Positions 8,074-16,582 of a DNA stretch of 64,000 bases are shown in pieces. This DNA is from Salinibacter sp. 10B. GTDB lineage: Bacteria > Bacteroidota > Rhodothermia > Rhodothermales > Salinibacteraceae. The position numbers and the translations under genes are program-made. The notes below the pieces were generated by a model. The model saw only the letters and a program-made list of their open reading frames with translations. It had not been told where the DNA came from and did not search any database. The stretch covers positions 3,536,668 through 3,600,667 of the forward strand of contig NZ_MQWC01000004.1 of the NCBI RefSeq assembly GCF_002954405.1, read 5' to 3'. The first letter of the stretch is position 1, and each line of letters opens with the position of its first letter.

Positions 8074-8964
8074 ATGACGTCTTTGCTCGCTCAGTTGACA
8101 GATCGCGGCGATTCGGTAGGACCGATAATCGCCCTTCTGGCCGGCGGAGGGATGCTTCTGCTGACAATCGTGGGGATTTGGGCCTCGCTCGGGAAACTGC
8201 TGGGCATCGGATGGGTTGCGTTTGCGGCGATGGGCGGCGGGACGTGGATGGGCATTCAGTCGGAGCGTCGATCTGCGGGAGCGACGAAGGGACAGAGCCG
8301 TCGATTGATCTGGGCCTACGGGCTCTCCAGCGGAGCGATGATTACGAGCACCACGCTGTTCCTCGTCCCCACCGCGATGTCTCATCAGGCGTCGCTCGGG
8401 GGGCTGGGCATCGCGATCGGCATCGTCCTTGGGTTTGCGATTCACGCGATGCACGTTAGCACGGAGCAGCCGGCCGGGTCCGTGCTGCCCGTGGTCTGGG
8501 AGCTATCGTTGCACTCGTTCGGGGCCGGACTCGTCATCGGCGCCGTGTACGCCGCCATGCCGGCGCTGGGCCCGACGCTGGGGGTGGCCATCGTGTCGCA
8601 CAAGGCCCCTGCAGGCTACGCGGCCGCCCGGCGACTTGTGCGGCAGGGACATTCGGCGTGGGTGTTGATGGTGCCCGCATCCGCGGTGTGTATTGCAGCT
8701 CTCATCGTGGGGATCGTCGATCCGCCAGCCGCGGATGGACTTCACGCCCTAGTGTTCGGGTGCGCAACGGGCCTCTTTCTACACGTGGCCATCGACTTTT
8801 TGCCCCGGTGCGGATGGGAGGGGGAAATACACACTGTCCCGGCTTCCGAGAGTGCGGATCGGAGGGACGCGTCAGGCGAACGCGTCCGAGGGGCGCGTTG
8901 GAAGGCGATCGGGAGCACCCTGTTGGGAGGGGGGCTCGTCGTTGCAGCATGGGCACTGCTGTAG
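8074..8964 (+). CDS. ZIP-family divalent metal transporter
   Basis: About 296 residues from the ATG at 8074; a GTG at 8029 would add 15 hydrophilic residues. Seven to eight hydrophobic segments are visible. The metal-site helices of ZIP proteins are recognisable: LHSFGAGLVIGAVYAA (TM4-like) and HKAPAGYAAARR (TM5-like, His-x-x-Pro), followed by a last segment with LHVAIDFLP. The family moves zinc, iron or manganese across the inner membrane into the cytoplasm. Following a TonB receptor and a His-rich secreted protein, it completes a plausible outer-to-inner membrane uptake route. Which metal is carried is not known. A hydrophilic loop rich in charged residues precedes the last membrane segment. 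Confidence 0.8.
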   Translation: MTSLLAQLTDRGDSVGPIIALLAGGGMLLLTIVGIWASLGKLLGIGWVAFAAMGGGTWMGIQSERRSAGATKGQSRRLIWAYGLSSGAMITSTTLFLVPTAMSHQASLGGLGIAIGIVLGFAIHAMHVSTEQPAGSVLPVVWELSLHSFGAGLVIGAVYAAMPALGPTLGVAIVSHKAPAGYAAARRLVRQGHSAWVLMVPASAVCIAALIVGIVDPPAADGLHALVFGCATGLFLHVAIDFLPRCGWEGEIHTVPASESADRRDASGERVRGARWKAIGSTLLGGGLVVAAWALL

Positions 8965-9034
8965 CGGGGCGTCCGTTCCCGTATGGTCCAGGGGCGCAGA
9001 GACGGGTTCTCCCCGGATAAAGGCAGTCGGGCAA

Positions 9035-9613
9035 TCAGGAGGGGGATTCCTTCGCCTCCGTCGAAGCCGAGGCTGCTTCCTGCCGCCACGCCCGATAGTC
9101 ATAGAGGTCTTGTTCCAGCAGGGCCAGGCACGCCGACACGACCGCTGCATCGTCGAGCACCCCTACGATCGGAAGTGTATCCGGGATAAGATCAAGCGGG
9201 TTCAATACGTAGAGAAGTGCGAAGACCGCAGCGCTCAGGGTCCATAGGGGCACGCGCTGATAGGCACCCCGTCGCACGTCGCGCACCAGATCGAGCAGCA
9301 GCTGTCCGTCGTCTAGCAGGCGGCGGAGCGGGCCGTTGTTCCGAAACCGTTCCTCGATTGCATCGGCCTCCTCAACTACGGTTTCCACGTCGGTGTCCGT
9401 CACAGTGCGTGCTCCGTCTTCGACGAACTCCGTATCGAGAGCATCGAGTGCATCGGTCTCATCCGACAATTCCACGTCCCGCAGCTTCCGTCGCAGGAGG
9501 CGGGCACGTGCTTTGACTTTCGGTACTACGCTGCGGGCCTGTTCCCGTACGCGATCGGGGGCGGGAAGGAATCGACGCAGGCGCGAAGAGTCGGACGAGG
9601 CGGAATCGGTCAT
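9035..9613 (-). CDS. DUF1232 (YkvA-like) membrane protein
   Basis: 192 residues. The first 100 are hydrophilic and probably helical, with many charged residues and a predicted coiled region. The DUF1232 signature is in the C-terminal half: YVLNPLDLIPDTLPIVGVLD, followed by a hydrophobic helix. This small domain is found in bacterial and archaeal proteins of unknown function (YkvA family), some of them membrane-associated. It is convergent with the ZIP gene and divergent from the lipoprotein gene at 9823. No partner gene gives a stronger clue. Confidence 0.82.
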   Translation of the reverse strand: MTDSASSDSSRLRRFLPAPDRVREQARSVVPKVKARARLLRRKLRDVELSDETDALDALDTEFVEDGARTVTDTDVETVVEEADAIEERFRNNGPLRRLLDDGQLLLDLVRDVRRGAYQRVPLWTLSAAVFALLYVLNPLDLIPDTLPIVGVLDDAAVVSACLALLEQDLYDYRAWRQEAASASTEAKESPS

Positions 9614-9822
9614 GGGAGGGTCCGCACATCTGTGAGGTGAATCTGGACTCTGTTAACGGATCGTTAGGAAGAAAGCTCCCCACCCCTCCCTCACGGTCAC
9701 CTGCACGATGCTACAGGAATGCAATCGTCTCGCGAATCTGAGGCTTTTGCTTTTACAGCGTCGCACTCGTTCCTTAGGTTCAACTACAGACCATCGGACT
9801 GCCTCCGTTTTCTTTCCCGCCT

Positions 9823-11805
9823 ATGGCTGCTCGTTTTCGTGCTTCTCCGTTCGTTCGCCCCCTCATGTGGAGCATCTGTCTGCTGGGTGGGGTCCTGCTC
9901 GTGAACGCATGTGGGATCTCGAAGTCGACCCAGAAGACGCAATCGACCCGTACCCTTCGCCTCACGGCTCTTGATAGTACCTCAGGGACGCCCCTCGATA
10001 GTGCCCGGGCGGTGAATCGGACCCTCGGCGACACCCTTCGGACCGACTCGGCAGGGATGTTTGTGATGCGAGACATTGAGCCTGCGCTCTATGTCTTCGA
10101 CGTGAGTGGGTATGGGTACCATTCGCAGCGGCACGTGTCGGTCTTGGTAGAGCCCGAGGATACCAACGCTACCGCCACGACTACGCTGTTGCCGCAGCTT
10201 CTGAGCATTAATTGTGAGGGAAGCCGGCCGTACAACTGGGACTATCTGACGGAGGAATACAAAAAGGACTCCACGCAGGTTCGCATTCAACTGATTGAGG
10301 TATTTGCGGACGACGGGGAGGTGCAGGTGCAGCCGGTGGTGGTTAACGACATGCCCACCACGACGCTCTTTCTCCCGAACAACTTCGGGGCACTCGGGCA
10401 TTACGACGTGCAGCTGTATGATGGGAACAGCAATCGAATTCCGTTCCACTACAAAAATGCCCCGCCCGATCAGAGCGGTCATCGCATCTATTCGAAGGGG
10501 GATATTCTTCCCGTCGTCCCGAAGGGCACTGAACGCCTCGATCCCACGACCCTCGTCGTCGGAGATAGTATTGAGGATGGACGGACGATCTACGCCCGAC
10601 TGCGCTATACCTTCTCTACCGAGGACACCTTGCAGGCCACCTCCGCGACAACATTCCCGGAGCTCAACCTGGACTCGCTCCAAGTGCCCGTCTTCGACAC
10701 CCTCCGCACCGACGGTCGGGTGCGCGTGCCGGACAGTCTCGTCATCCAGCGAGACACCACCCGCATGCGCGTTGTCGGCATCGATACAACCGTAACCCGA
10801 AGCGGCTACACGCTTTTCTCAACGCTTCGAGACTCAAATGCGGCTTCAACGGCGCAGGCGGCCCGAAATATGCTCTACGTGCCTGATTCGGTGAAGACCC
10901 GCGCTCGACGCGACTCCCTCGAAGCTCGTGCTGCGGCCGACACGACGGTTCCCGACATTGATACCACCGCTGTGGGGCCCGCCACCGCTCGGTACGGCCT
11001 CCACATTGTGGATCGTACCGACCGATTGCGTCTCGACTCGCTGCTGACCAACGATGATCTCGCACAGTCCCTGGCCGGAGGACTTCCCGACCGGGATATG
11101 ACGGCTGACTCGCTGCTTGCCCTGTCGGAAACTCTCCGCGACGCGTTCCTCCGCATTCCGGTGCCGTCCACAACCGAGGTCCAGCGAGGACTGGAGACGG
11201 AGCCTGACTCTGTCCGGCGCGACTCCGTGATCCTGAGCGCTCCTGTGGCCGACTCGCTCTTCCGCATTATGTCTCCGGACACGCTCTCGGAGTACGACTC
11301 TACTGGAAGCATCGCGCAGCGGAATCCGTTCCTCCCGCCGGATCGAAGTGCGCGGATGACTCCTGGAGTCGACTCCATTCCCATCGACTCGCTGCAACTT
11401 ACGGTGGCGCCGGATGCCGACTCGGTCGTGACCGACACGGTGATTGCAGAAAACCTGAGTAATCCGCCTGCCCATACGTACTGGTTCGTTCCCGACTCGC
11501 TCTCGTTGCCTGGGACACAGGTGCTGGCCGTTGATCCGACCTTCTTTCGCCTCCGGGCCCGAGCGCACGTTGATACGACGACCACGATTGACGTAGAGGG
11601 ACTTCTCCCTGCACGCGTCGGCAAACGCCCGCAGATTGCCTCAATAGAATACCCCCAACAAGTAATCCGTTCGCCGGCCGGAACGTATCGCTCTGCGTAC
11701 TTGCAGGTGTGGAAGAAGCTGCAGTCGAATCAACTGAAACAGCAGTACTGTCAGATCTTCCCCTTTCCGCTTCGGTCGGAGTGGCGATCCACGTCCATGC
11801 ATTAA
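9823..11805 (+). CDS. Large lipoprotein with a carboxypeptidase-regulatory-like domain
   Basis: 660 residues. A type II signal sequence with lipobox LVNAC places the mature N-terminus at about residue 30. Residues 45-115 resemble a carboxypeptidase-regulatory (Ig-like) fold, with DSTSGTPLDSARA and later FVMRDIEPALYVFDVSGYGY. The remainder is rich in Asp, Ser and Thr, with many PDS/DSL-type turns and no catalytic motif. It is probably anchored to the outer membrane or surface. The stop codon lies one base before the inverted repeat of a 159-bp MITE-like element, so the natural 3' end may have been altered by that insertion. Function is unknown. Confidence 0.78.
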   Translation: MAARFRASPFVRPLMWSICLLGGVLLVNACGISKSTQKTQSTRTLRLTALDSTSGTPLDSARAVNRTLGDTLRTDSAGMFVMRDIEPALYVFDVSGYGYHSQRHVSVLVEPEDTNATATTTLLPQLLSINCEGSRPYNWDYLTEEYKKDSTQVRIQLIEVFADDGEVQVQPVVVNDMPTTTLFLPNNFGALGHYDVQLYDGNSNRIPFHYKNAPPDQSGHRIYSKGDILPVVPKGTERLDPTTLVVGDSIEDGRTIYARLRYTFSTEDTLQATSATTFPELNLDSLQVPVFDTLRTDGRVRVPDSLVIQRDTTRMRVVGIDTTVTRSGYTLFSTLRDSNAASTAQAARNMLYVPDSVKTRARRDSLEARAAADTTVPDIDTTAVGPATARYGLHIVDRTDRLRLDSLLTNDDLAQSLAGGLPDRDMTADSLLALSETLRDAFLRIPVPSTTEVQRGLETEPDSVRRDSVILSAPVADSLFRIMSPDTLSEYDSTGSIAQRNPFLPPDRSARMTPGVDSIPIDSLQLTVAPDADSVVTDTVIAENLSNPPAHTYWFVPDSLSLPGTQVLAVDPTFFRLRARAHVDTTTTIDVEGLLPARVGKRPQIASIEYPQQVIRSPAGTYRSAYLQVWKKLQSNQLKQQYCQIFPFPLRSEWRSTSMH

Positions 11806-11806
11806 G

Positions 11807-11965
11807 AGACTGTTTTGATTTTTGGCCGGATTGAAAATCGCAGAGGTGTTTCGCCGACCTGAGGGGACCGTTCATGGTTCGGAAGCCCCTAACACAGAGA
11901 GATTTCGACGACCTGCGGTCGTTACGCTCAGCCTGAAATGCGATCGTGTGAAATCAAAACAGTCT
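11807..11965. mobile_element. MITE-like element, 159 bp, perfect 15-bp terminal inverted repeats
   Basis: The ends agactgttttgattt (11807-11821) and its exact complement (11951-11965) bound a 159-bp segment that is too short to encode a transposase. The flanks read ...ttaag and ...ttaga, so a short TA-containing target duplication is possible but not provable. The left end abuts the stop codon of the large lipoprotein gene, and the right end lies 41 bases before the start of the next lipoprotein gene. It is probably a non-autonomous relic mobilised by a transposase encoded elsewhere. The inverted repeats are direct evidence; mobility is inferred. Confidence 0.7.
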
Positions 11966-12006
11966 TAGAACGCGCCACACTGCTCCTTTCTCCAACGTGT
12001 TTTCCC

Positions 12007-12540
12007 GTGCGTTTTTCTCTCTTTTGCCTTGCTGGCCTTCTCTTTGTTGCGTGCAGTCCTGAGCCCCAGGATACGGCCCGGGCCCCCGCCGTTCAAAAAG
12101 ATACCCTTTCCTATCATACCAACGGGGTTCCGAAAGAAGTGGCGATTCGGCGGGGCGACTCGGTTCTCGAACGCCGCACCTATCGGCATACCGGAATGCT
12201 GTCTCGTGTAGAGACCACGGACTCCGTACAGGGGTATTTCGATCTTCACAATCCGGATTCCGCCGCGGTCCTTCGGGATTACCTGCACGGCCGGTGGCGC
12301 AACCTCAACGCCGACACCTCCCGCGATCAGGCCAGTGCGTTCTACATTTTCGAAGAGGAGCAACTCACCTTTGAGAATCCGACCCGACGGCCGTTGGAAT
12401 CGCTGGGGGTAACCTACAAGAACAACCGGCGGCTTCTCACAGACGAAGGAATGTCGGTGCAAGCAGACATTGCCTCCTTCGATACGGTTCGCGTCACCGG
12501 ATATACCCTTATTCGCACGCTCCCTGCGGATTCCCTGTGA
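12007..12540 (+). CDS. Small lipoprotein with an antitoxin YwqK/MORN-like segment
   Basis: The GTG at 12007 is preferred because it begins a type II signal sequence (VRFSLFCLAGLLFVAC) with Cys about 16 residues in. An ATG 69 bases upstream lies inside the MITE-like element and adds residues unlike a signal. About 177 residues. The segment SYHTNGVPKEVAIRRGDSVLE...YRHTGML resembles the repeated YwqK/MORN-type motif; the rest (FDLHNPDSAAVLRDYLHGRWRNLN to the end) is lipocalin-like at best. It is probably membrane-anchored on the periplasmic side. Its function is unknown. Confidence 0.68.
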   Translation: MRFSLFCLAGLLFVACSPEPQDTARAPAVQKDTLSYHTNGVPKEVAIRRGDSVLERRTYRHTGMLSRVETTDSVQGYFDLHNPDSAAVLRDYLHGRWRNLNADTSRDQASAFYIFEEEQLTFENPTRRPLESLGVTYKNNRRLLTDEGMSVQADIASFDTVRVTGYTLIRTLPADSL

Positions 12541-12643
12541 GTGCCTTCGGCAAAAGCGGATTGAGGGAGGGGACGGAACGTCCAGAGGGAGGGGCAAATG
12601 GGCTCACGCGAGTGTTGTAGGAGAACGACCGCCAGACGGGTGC

Positions 12644-13372
12644 TCAGAATTGAATCTGGACGGAAATTGGAGCAGGGGCCGAAGATGTTCCCATCGGATT
12701 CGCTTGGACGCGATCCGGCGTGAGGGCATTCCGGAATTGATGAATGAGCACTGCAAGCCCCGTTCCCAGGGCCGCGCCCACGAGTACGTCACTCGGGTAG
12801 TGTACGCCGAGATGCATGCGACTCAGAGACACGGCCGTGGCCCACACGATCCCTGGCCCAATCACGTACCACCGGGGGTGGGAAAGACTCCACGACGTGG
12901 CCAGTGCGGCCGACAATGCGGCGTGACCGGACGGAAAAGAGGTGAACCGGTCTCCGGCCGCTGGATGATGAGCGGAGCGAGCCGTGAGCGCACGGTGCAC
13001 GTACGGACGGGGGCGCCCCACCGCCCGCTTGAGCCCATAGACGAGCCCGAAGGTTGCGCCCTGCGTGAGCGTGAGGCGGTATGCATCAGAAACATCGTCG
13101 CCCGCTCGTAGGAGGGCTGCTCCCCACGCCAGCGGTACGGCCCCGTAGAACACGGGATACGCAGAGGCATGCGCCCACCGGAGAGGCCGGACGACCCCCG
13201 GGTGAGATGTGCAGTACACTGCCGCGAGCCCTTTCGTGTCGAGCGTTCTCGTTTGGCGTGCCCTCTCCTCGCAGAACGGGACCGGGGCCTTTGCCGGTTG
13301 GGCCTGTCCGTTCTCTGCACTCGCGCAGAAAAACACAAGCAACAGGGCGGCCCCGCGAGCCATGTTCGACAT
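12644..13372 (-). CDS. PAP2-family membrane phosphatase
   Basis: About 242 residues from the ATG at 13372, which begins a signal-like hydrophobic stretch; the frame continues upstream into the end of recA but that part is not credible. All three phosphatase motifs are present: K-x6-RP (KRAVGRPRP), PSGH (SFPSGHAALS) and SR-x5-H-x3-D (SRMHLGVHYPSD). The catalytic histidine forms a phosphoenzyme in this family. Likely substrates are lipid phosphates such as undecaprenyl diphosphate or phosphatidic acid. The gene follows recA by 65 bases on the same strand, which may be coincidental. Confidence 0.88.
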   Translation of the reverse strand: MSNMARGAALLLVFFCASAENGQAQPAKAPVPFCEERARQTRTLDTKGLAAVYCTSHPGVVRPLRWAHASAYPVFYGAVPLAWGAALLRAGDDVSDAYRLTLTQGATFGLVYGLKRAVGRPRPYVHRALTARSAHHPAAGDRFTSFPSGHAALSAALATSWSLSHPRWYVIGPGIVWATAVSLSRMHLGVHYPSDVLVGAALGTGLAVLIHQFRNALTPDRVQANPMGTSSAPAPISVQIQF

Positions 13373-13437
13373 CGATCCGGGTATGGTACGCAATGGGAGG
13401 GAGGGCGATACCGGGGGGAGGGAAACCAGTCCCGAGT

Positions 13438-14514
13438 TTAGGAGTCCTCGTCCGCCTCCGCCGCTTCGGTCTCCTCGTCTTCCGCCTCTTCCAGCTCTTC
13501 CATCTCCTCCTCGGAGATCATGCCGAGCTCCTTCCGGATTGCCAGCTTGATTTCCTGTCGCTCCTCCGGATGCTCTTCCAGCCACTCCTTCGTGGCCTCC
13601 CGTCCCTGCGCGATGGTCTCTTCCCCGTACGAGTACCAGGACCCGCGCTTCTCCAGGATGTCGTGCTCGGTTCCCAGGTCGATGAGCTCCCCGAGTGAGG
13701 AGATGCCCTCTCCGTAAATAATATCGAACTCGGCTTCTTTGAAAGGAGGGGCCACCTTGTTCTTTTTGATCTTCACCCGCGTCTTGTTGCCAATCACATC
13801 CTGCCCGTCTTTTACCGCACCGATACGGCGGATGTCCATGCGGACCGACGAGTAAAACTTGAGCGCGCGCCCTCCAGAAGTGGTCTCCGGATTGCCAAAC
13901 ATGACCCCGATCTTCATGCGGATCTGATTGATGAAGATCAACGCCGTCTTCGTGCGGTTGATGGTTCCGGCCAGCTTGCGCAGCGCCTGGCTCATGAGGC
14001 GAGCCTGCAGGCCGACGTGCGTGTCTCCCATGTCTCCTTCGAGTTCCGCCTGGGGCACGAGGGCCGACACCGAGTCGATGGCGATCACGTCGAGCGCTCC
14101 GCTCCGCACCAGCGTATCGGCAATATTGAGCGCCTGCTCGCCAGTATCGGGCTGGGAAATGAGCAACTCGTCGATGTTTACGCCCAACTGCTCAGCATAA
14201 TTAGGATCGAACGCGTGCTCCGCGTCGATAAAGGCACAGGCGCCTCCCAACTTTTGAGCCTCGGCAATGATGTGGGTTGCAAGCGTCGTCTTTCCCGACG
14301 ACTCCGGGCCGAAGATCTCGATGATGCGGCCCCGGGGAACTCCTCCGACGCCCAGTGCCGAATCGAGGGCGAGAGATCCCGTGGGAATTGCTTCCACCTG
14401 CCGGTTCGGGTCGTCACTCAGCCGCATGATGGATCCCTTACCGTGCTCCCGCTGAATTTGCTTGACGGCAAGGTCGAGTGCTTTCTCTTTGGCTTCCCCG
14501 TTTTCGTCTGACAT
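13438..14514 (-). CDS. recA: Recombinase RecA
   Basis: 358 residues, full length. RecA forms filaments on single-stranded DNA, carries out ATP-dependent strand exchange and stimulates LexA-type self-cleavage. The Walker A motif GPESSGKT is at 69-76, and the conserved MAW-like and L1/L2 regions are recognisable ([31 protein letters not shown]). The last 30 residues are almost all acidic, more extreme than in most RecA proteins and consistent with a halophile. No SOS box could be identified upstream. It is followed on the same strand by a PAP2 phosphatase. Confidence 0.98.
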   Translation of the reverse strand: MSDENGEAKEKALDLAVKQIQREHGKGSIMRLSDDPNRQVEAIPTGSLALDSALGVGGVPRGRIIEIFGPESSGKTTLATHIIAEAQKLGGACAFIDAEHAFDPNYAEQLGVNIDELLISQPDTGEQALNIADTLVRSGALDVIAIDSVSALVPQAELEGDMGDTHVGLQARLMSQALRKLAGTINRTKTALIFINQIRMKIGVMFGNPETTSGGRALKFYSSVRMDIRRIGAVKDGQDVIGNKTRVKIKKNKVAPPFKEAEFDIIYGEGISSLGELIDLGTEHDILEKRGSWYSYGEETIAQGREATKEWLEEHPEERQEIKLAIRKELGMISEEEMEELEEAEDEETEAAEADEDS

Positions 14515-14712
14515 ATCCGAGTCGTACGTCTAAGTGCGAAGGGCATACGGAACCGGACGACCGCTCCGGCCGGGTACGGTGTGGACTTCTAAGACACACG
14601 CTGACCCTCGATTCTAACGTCCAGTCACGAGAGACGAGCGGACCGGGGCAATAACCGGTCGTTTGTGTTACACATATAATGCACACGTGATTCCCCGGGG
14701 CGTTTCCGGTTG

Positions 14713-14925
14713 CTAAAGGTCTTCGATTTCAGAAAGGGCGCTAACCCCGAGCTTCTTCTTAATTTTCCGGTACGTCTCCCAGTCGATGAGAACGGCGTGT
14801 GGCTCGTTGTTCTTCTGAATGAGCACCCCGCGCTTCGTCTCCCGAACATGGGTAATCAGATTCGCCGTTTCGGCTCGAAGCTCGGTAATGGTAGCAATGG
14901 AATCAACGCCTTCAGTGTTGTACAT
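14713..14925 (-). CDS. Phd/YefM-family antitoxin without an adjacent toxin
   Basis: The ATG at 14925 gives 70 residues; the frame extends upstream but through unlikely sequence. The pattern SIATITELRAETANLITHVRET, then KNNEPHAVLIDWETYRKI, is characteristic of Phd/YefM antitoxins, with a DNA-binding N-terminal fold and a C-terminal toxin-binding helix. In known pairs a RelE/YoeB or Doc toxin follows within a few bases, but the 198 bases to recA contain no such gene. It may be a solitary regulator or the remnant of a lost pair. A perfect 20-bp palindrome lies 65 bases upstream. Confidence 0.8.
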   Translation of the reverse strand: MYNTEGVDSIATITELRAETANLITHVRETKRGVLIQKNNEPHAVLIDWETYRKIKKKLGVSALSEIEDL

Positions 14926-14989
14926 GGTCGGTGGGAAACGGTGAGGGAAAGGTATTGGCCGTCGAACGGGTTCCTCTCGCTGTGTGGAT

Positions 14990-15009
14990 ACAGCGTGCAT
15001 GCACGCTGT
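14990..15009. promoter_or_regulatory. 20-bp perfect palindrome upstream of the antitoxin gene
   Basis: The sequence acagcgtgcatgcacgctgt is its own exact reverse complement. It lies 65-84 bases before the start of the Phd/YefM-like gene. Proteins of this family repress their own operons by binding palindromes near the promoter, so this is a good candidate operator. A protein-binding site is more likely than a terminator because there is no loop or T-run. Confidence 0.5.
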
Positions 15010-15273
15010 CGGCGACGGAGAGACCTGGGACGGGAGAGGAGAAGGGAGGCGTCGCGCTCAGACGGGATAGACGCAACCGATTGTTTTCCCATTTGGATCT
15101 CTTGAGAGAGAACGCAAGGGGGAAGCGTACGATCCCGCTTTCGTTCCCAAAAGAGGGGCAAAATTTCATTTCTGCACCTCCGTCCATTCCGTGGCAAATC
15201 CCCATCACAGAAGAGAGGCCAAAGAACAGTAGGTTCGTCTTGGGAAAGGAGAAGAGAGACGCAGAGAAATCCG
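15010..15273. other. Spacer between DUF4835 gene and antitoxin gene, nothing recognised
   Basis: Together with the palindrome and its flank, this makes about 350 bases without a gene. Short open frames on both strands have no convincing composition. No stem-loop with a T-run, tRNA or riboswitch core was found. Confidence 0.4.
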
Positions 15274-16179
15274 TTACTGAATCAACTTATTGTACTCGGT
15301 GGAATGAGAGGGGTCCACCTGCGTCAGAAGATTATACGCTCGATTTTGTAGGTCGCCGTCCGCAAAAATCGCGGTGAGTTCCTGATACTTCGTTGCAAAG
15401 AAGAGGTCGAGGGGATAAGACCCGGTTAGGGTCTGATTCAAATCCTGAAGCGATTCTACCACCTCCAGCACCACACCCCTCGCCTTTTCAGGTTCTTGTA
15501 CGAAGCGGTCCAGGCCCTGAAGGTGGTAGCGGTAGTACGCCCGACGGAGGGGCTGATGGCGTTGGGCCAGCAGGTCGTTGATGAGTTGACGACGATTGCG
15601 CTGATTGCTGACGGACGACCAGCCGGGGTCCCCACTTCCTTCGGCTCGGTTGGCAATCCGCCGAGCAGTCTCGAAGTACGGCGTGCCCCCGAGTTCACTG
15701 AAGGTATCGTAGTCGTAGCCAAGAATGAGGTACGCGTAAAAGTCGAGAACAGACGTAAGGGCGTTGTACTGCTCCAGGTCAAAACTCAGTGAGGTACCGC
15801 GTCCGTATTCGAAGCGCCACTCCGGGTCGTTCACCCGAATGACAGTGGTTGACTGCGAGGTGCCGTAGATGGGACGTCGGGTGGTGACGACGAGGCGAGA
15901 CCGAAACTCCGATAGACTAATCGACTCCAGGATGATAATTTGCATCGAGCACACGATCTGTTCGTGTGCCAGAAATTCCTCGTCCGTCCAGGTTTGGGTG
16001 TTCATGTACTCCTCGATGCGCCGCTCCAGGTCATCGAGAAAGGAAAATTCGGAGCCACTCAATTGGGACCGATCGAGCTGTACCTGGCAGGACAACTCTT
16101 GCGCAGCGACCGGTTGGAACGCTACCACTCCCCCAAAGAGAAGCACTGCAAGGCCAAACCATCGGATTTGCGTCAGCAC
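15274..16179 (-). CDS. DUF4835 family exported protein
   Basis: 301 residues with a clear signal peptide (FGLAVLLFGGVVAFQPVAAQ) and mature start near residue 28. The pattern ELSCQVQLDRSQLSG, then TQTWTDEEFLAHEQIVCSMQI, and the later FDLEQYNALTSVLDFYAYLILGYDYDTF match DUF4835, a Bacteroidota-restricted family of exported proteins. Two cysteines (in ELSCQV and IVCSMQ) are conserved-looking and may form a disulfide. The function is not established for the family. It is encoded on the minus strand, divergent from the outer-membrane protein genes at 16583 and 17451. Confidence 0.85.
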   Translation of the reverse strand: MLTQIRWFGLAVLLFGGVVAFQPVAAQELSCQVQLDRSQLSGSEFSFLDDLERRIEEYMNTQTWTDEEFLAHEQIVCSMQIIILESISLSEFRSRLVVTTRRPIYGTSQSTTVIRVNDPEWRFEYGRGTSLSFDLEQYNALTSVLDFYAYLILGYDYDTFSELGGTPYFETARRIANRAEGSGDPGWSSVSNQRNRRQLINDLLAQRHQPLRRAYYRYHLQGLDRFVQEPEKARGVVLEVVESLQDLNQTLTGSYPLDLFFATKYQELTAIFADGDLQNRAYNLLTQVDPSHSTEYNKLIQ

Positions 16180-16582
16180 GGATCGTACCCCCTGGTGGAA
16201 ACAAGAAAAGCGCTGGCGAAACAGAGGACCGATGCTACCTTGCGGTTCTCCTCAGGTTTCTCACCTTGACATTCGGATCACCTTTTCTAAGGTTTAAATA
16301 CAGGGTTACCTCATTCTTTTCTCTTTTGGGGAGGCCGACAATGGTCGATCCTCGACAAGTTTCAGCGGGCGACTTCCAACTCTGCTCGCTCTTGTTGCAC
16401 GGACGCGCGCCAGGGGACACGGCGGCTCAGGGTGGGCTGGAGGCGACATGGCCGGACGTGAATGTGCAGCGTTGATCACGACGGGTCGGGCGAGGGCCTC
16501 CATTCGGGGGCGTGTGTACACGGTAGGGGAGGGATGCACAATCGTTCTGCCGCCGCTCTTTTCGGCTCGATTGTTTTCGCCA
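16180..16582. other. Divergent intergenic region with possible promoter
   Basis: This region separates the DUF4835 gene from the outer-membrane protein gene. A ttgaca hexamer at about 16266 followed by AT-rich sequence (ctaaggtttaaatac) could form a plus-strand promoter, but spacing to a -10 element is not ideal. No coding or RNA feature was identified. Confidence 0.35.

Noticed and set aside
14515-14712. Toxin gene paired with the Phd/YefM antitoxin
   Set aside because: Open frames here are not RelE/YoeB- or Doc-like and are shorter than known toxins.
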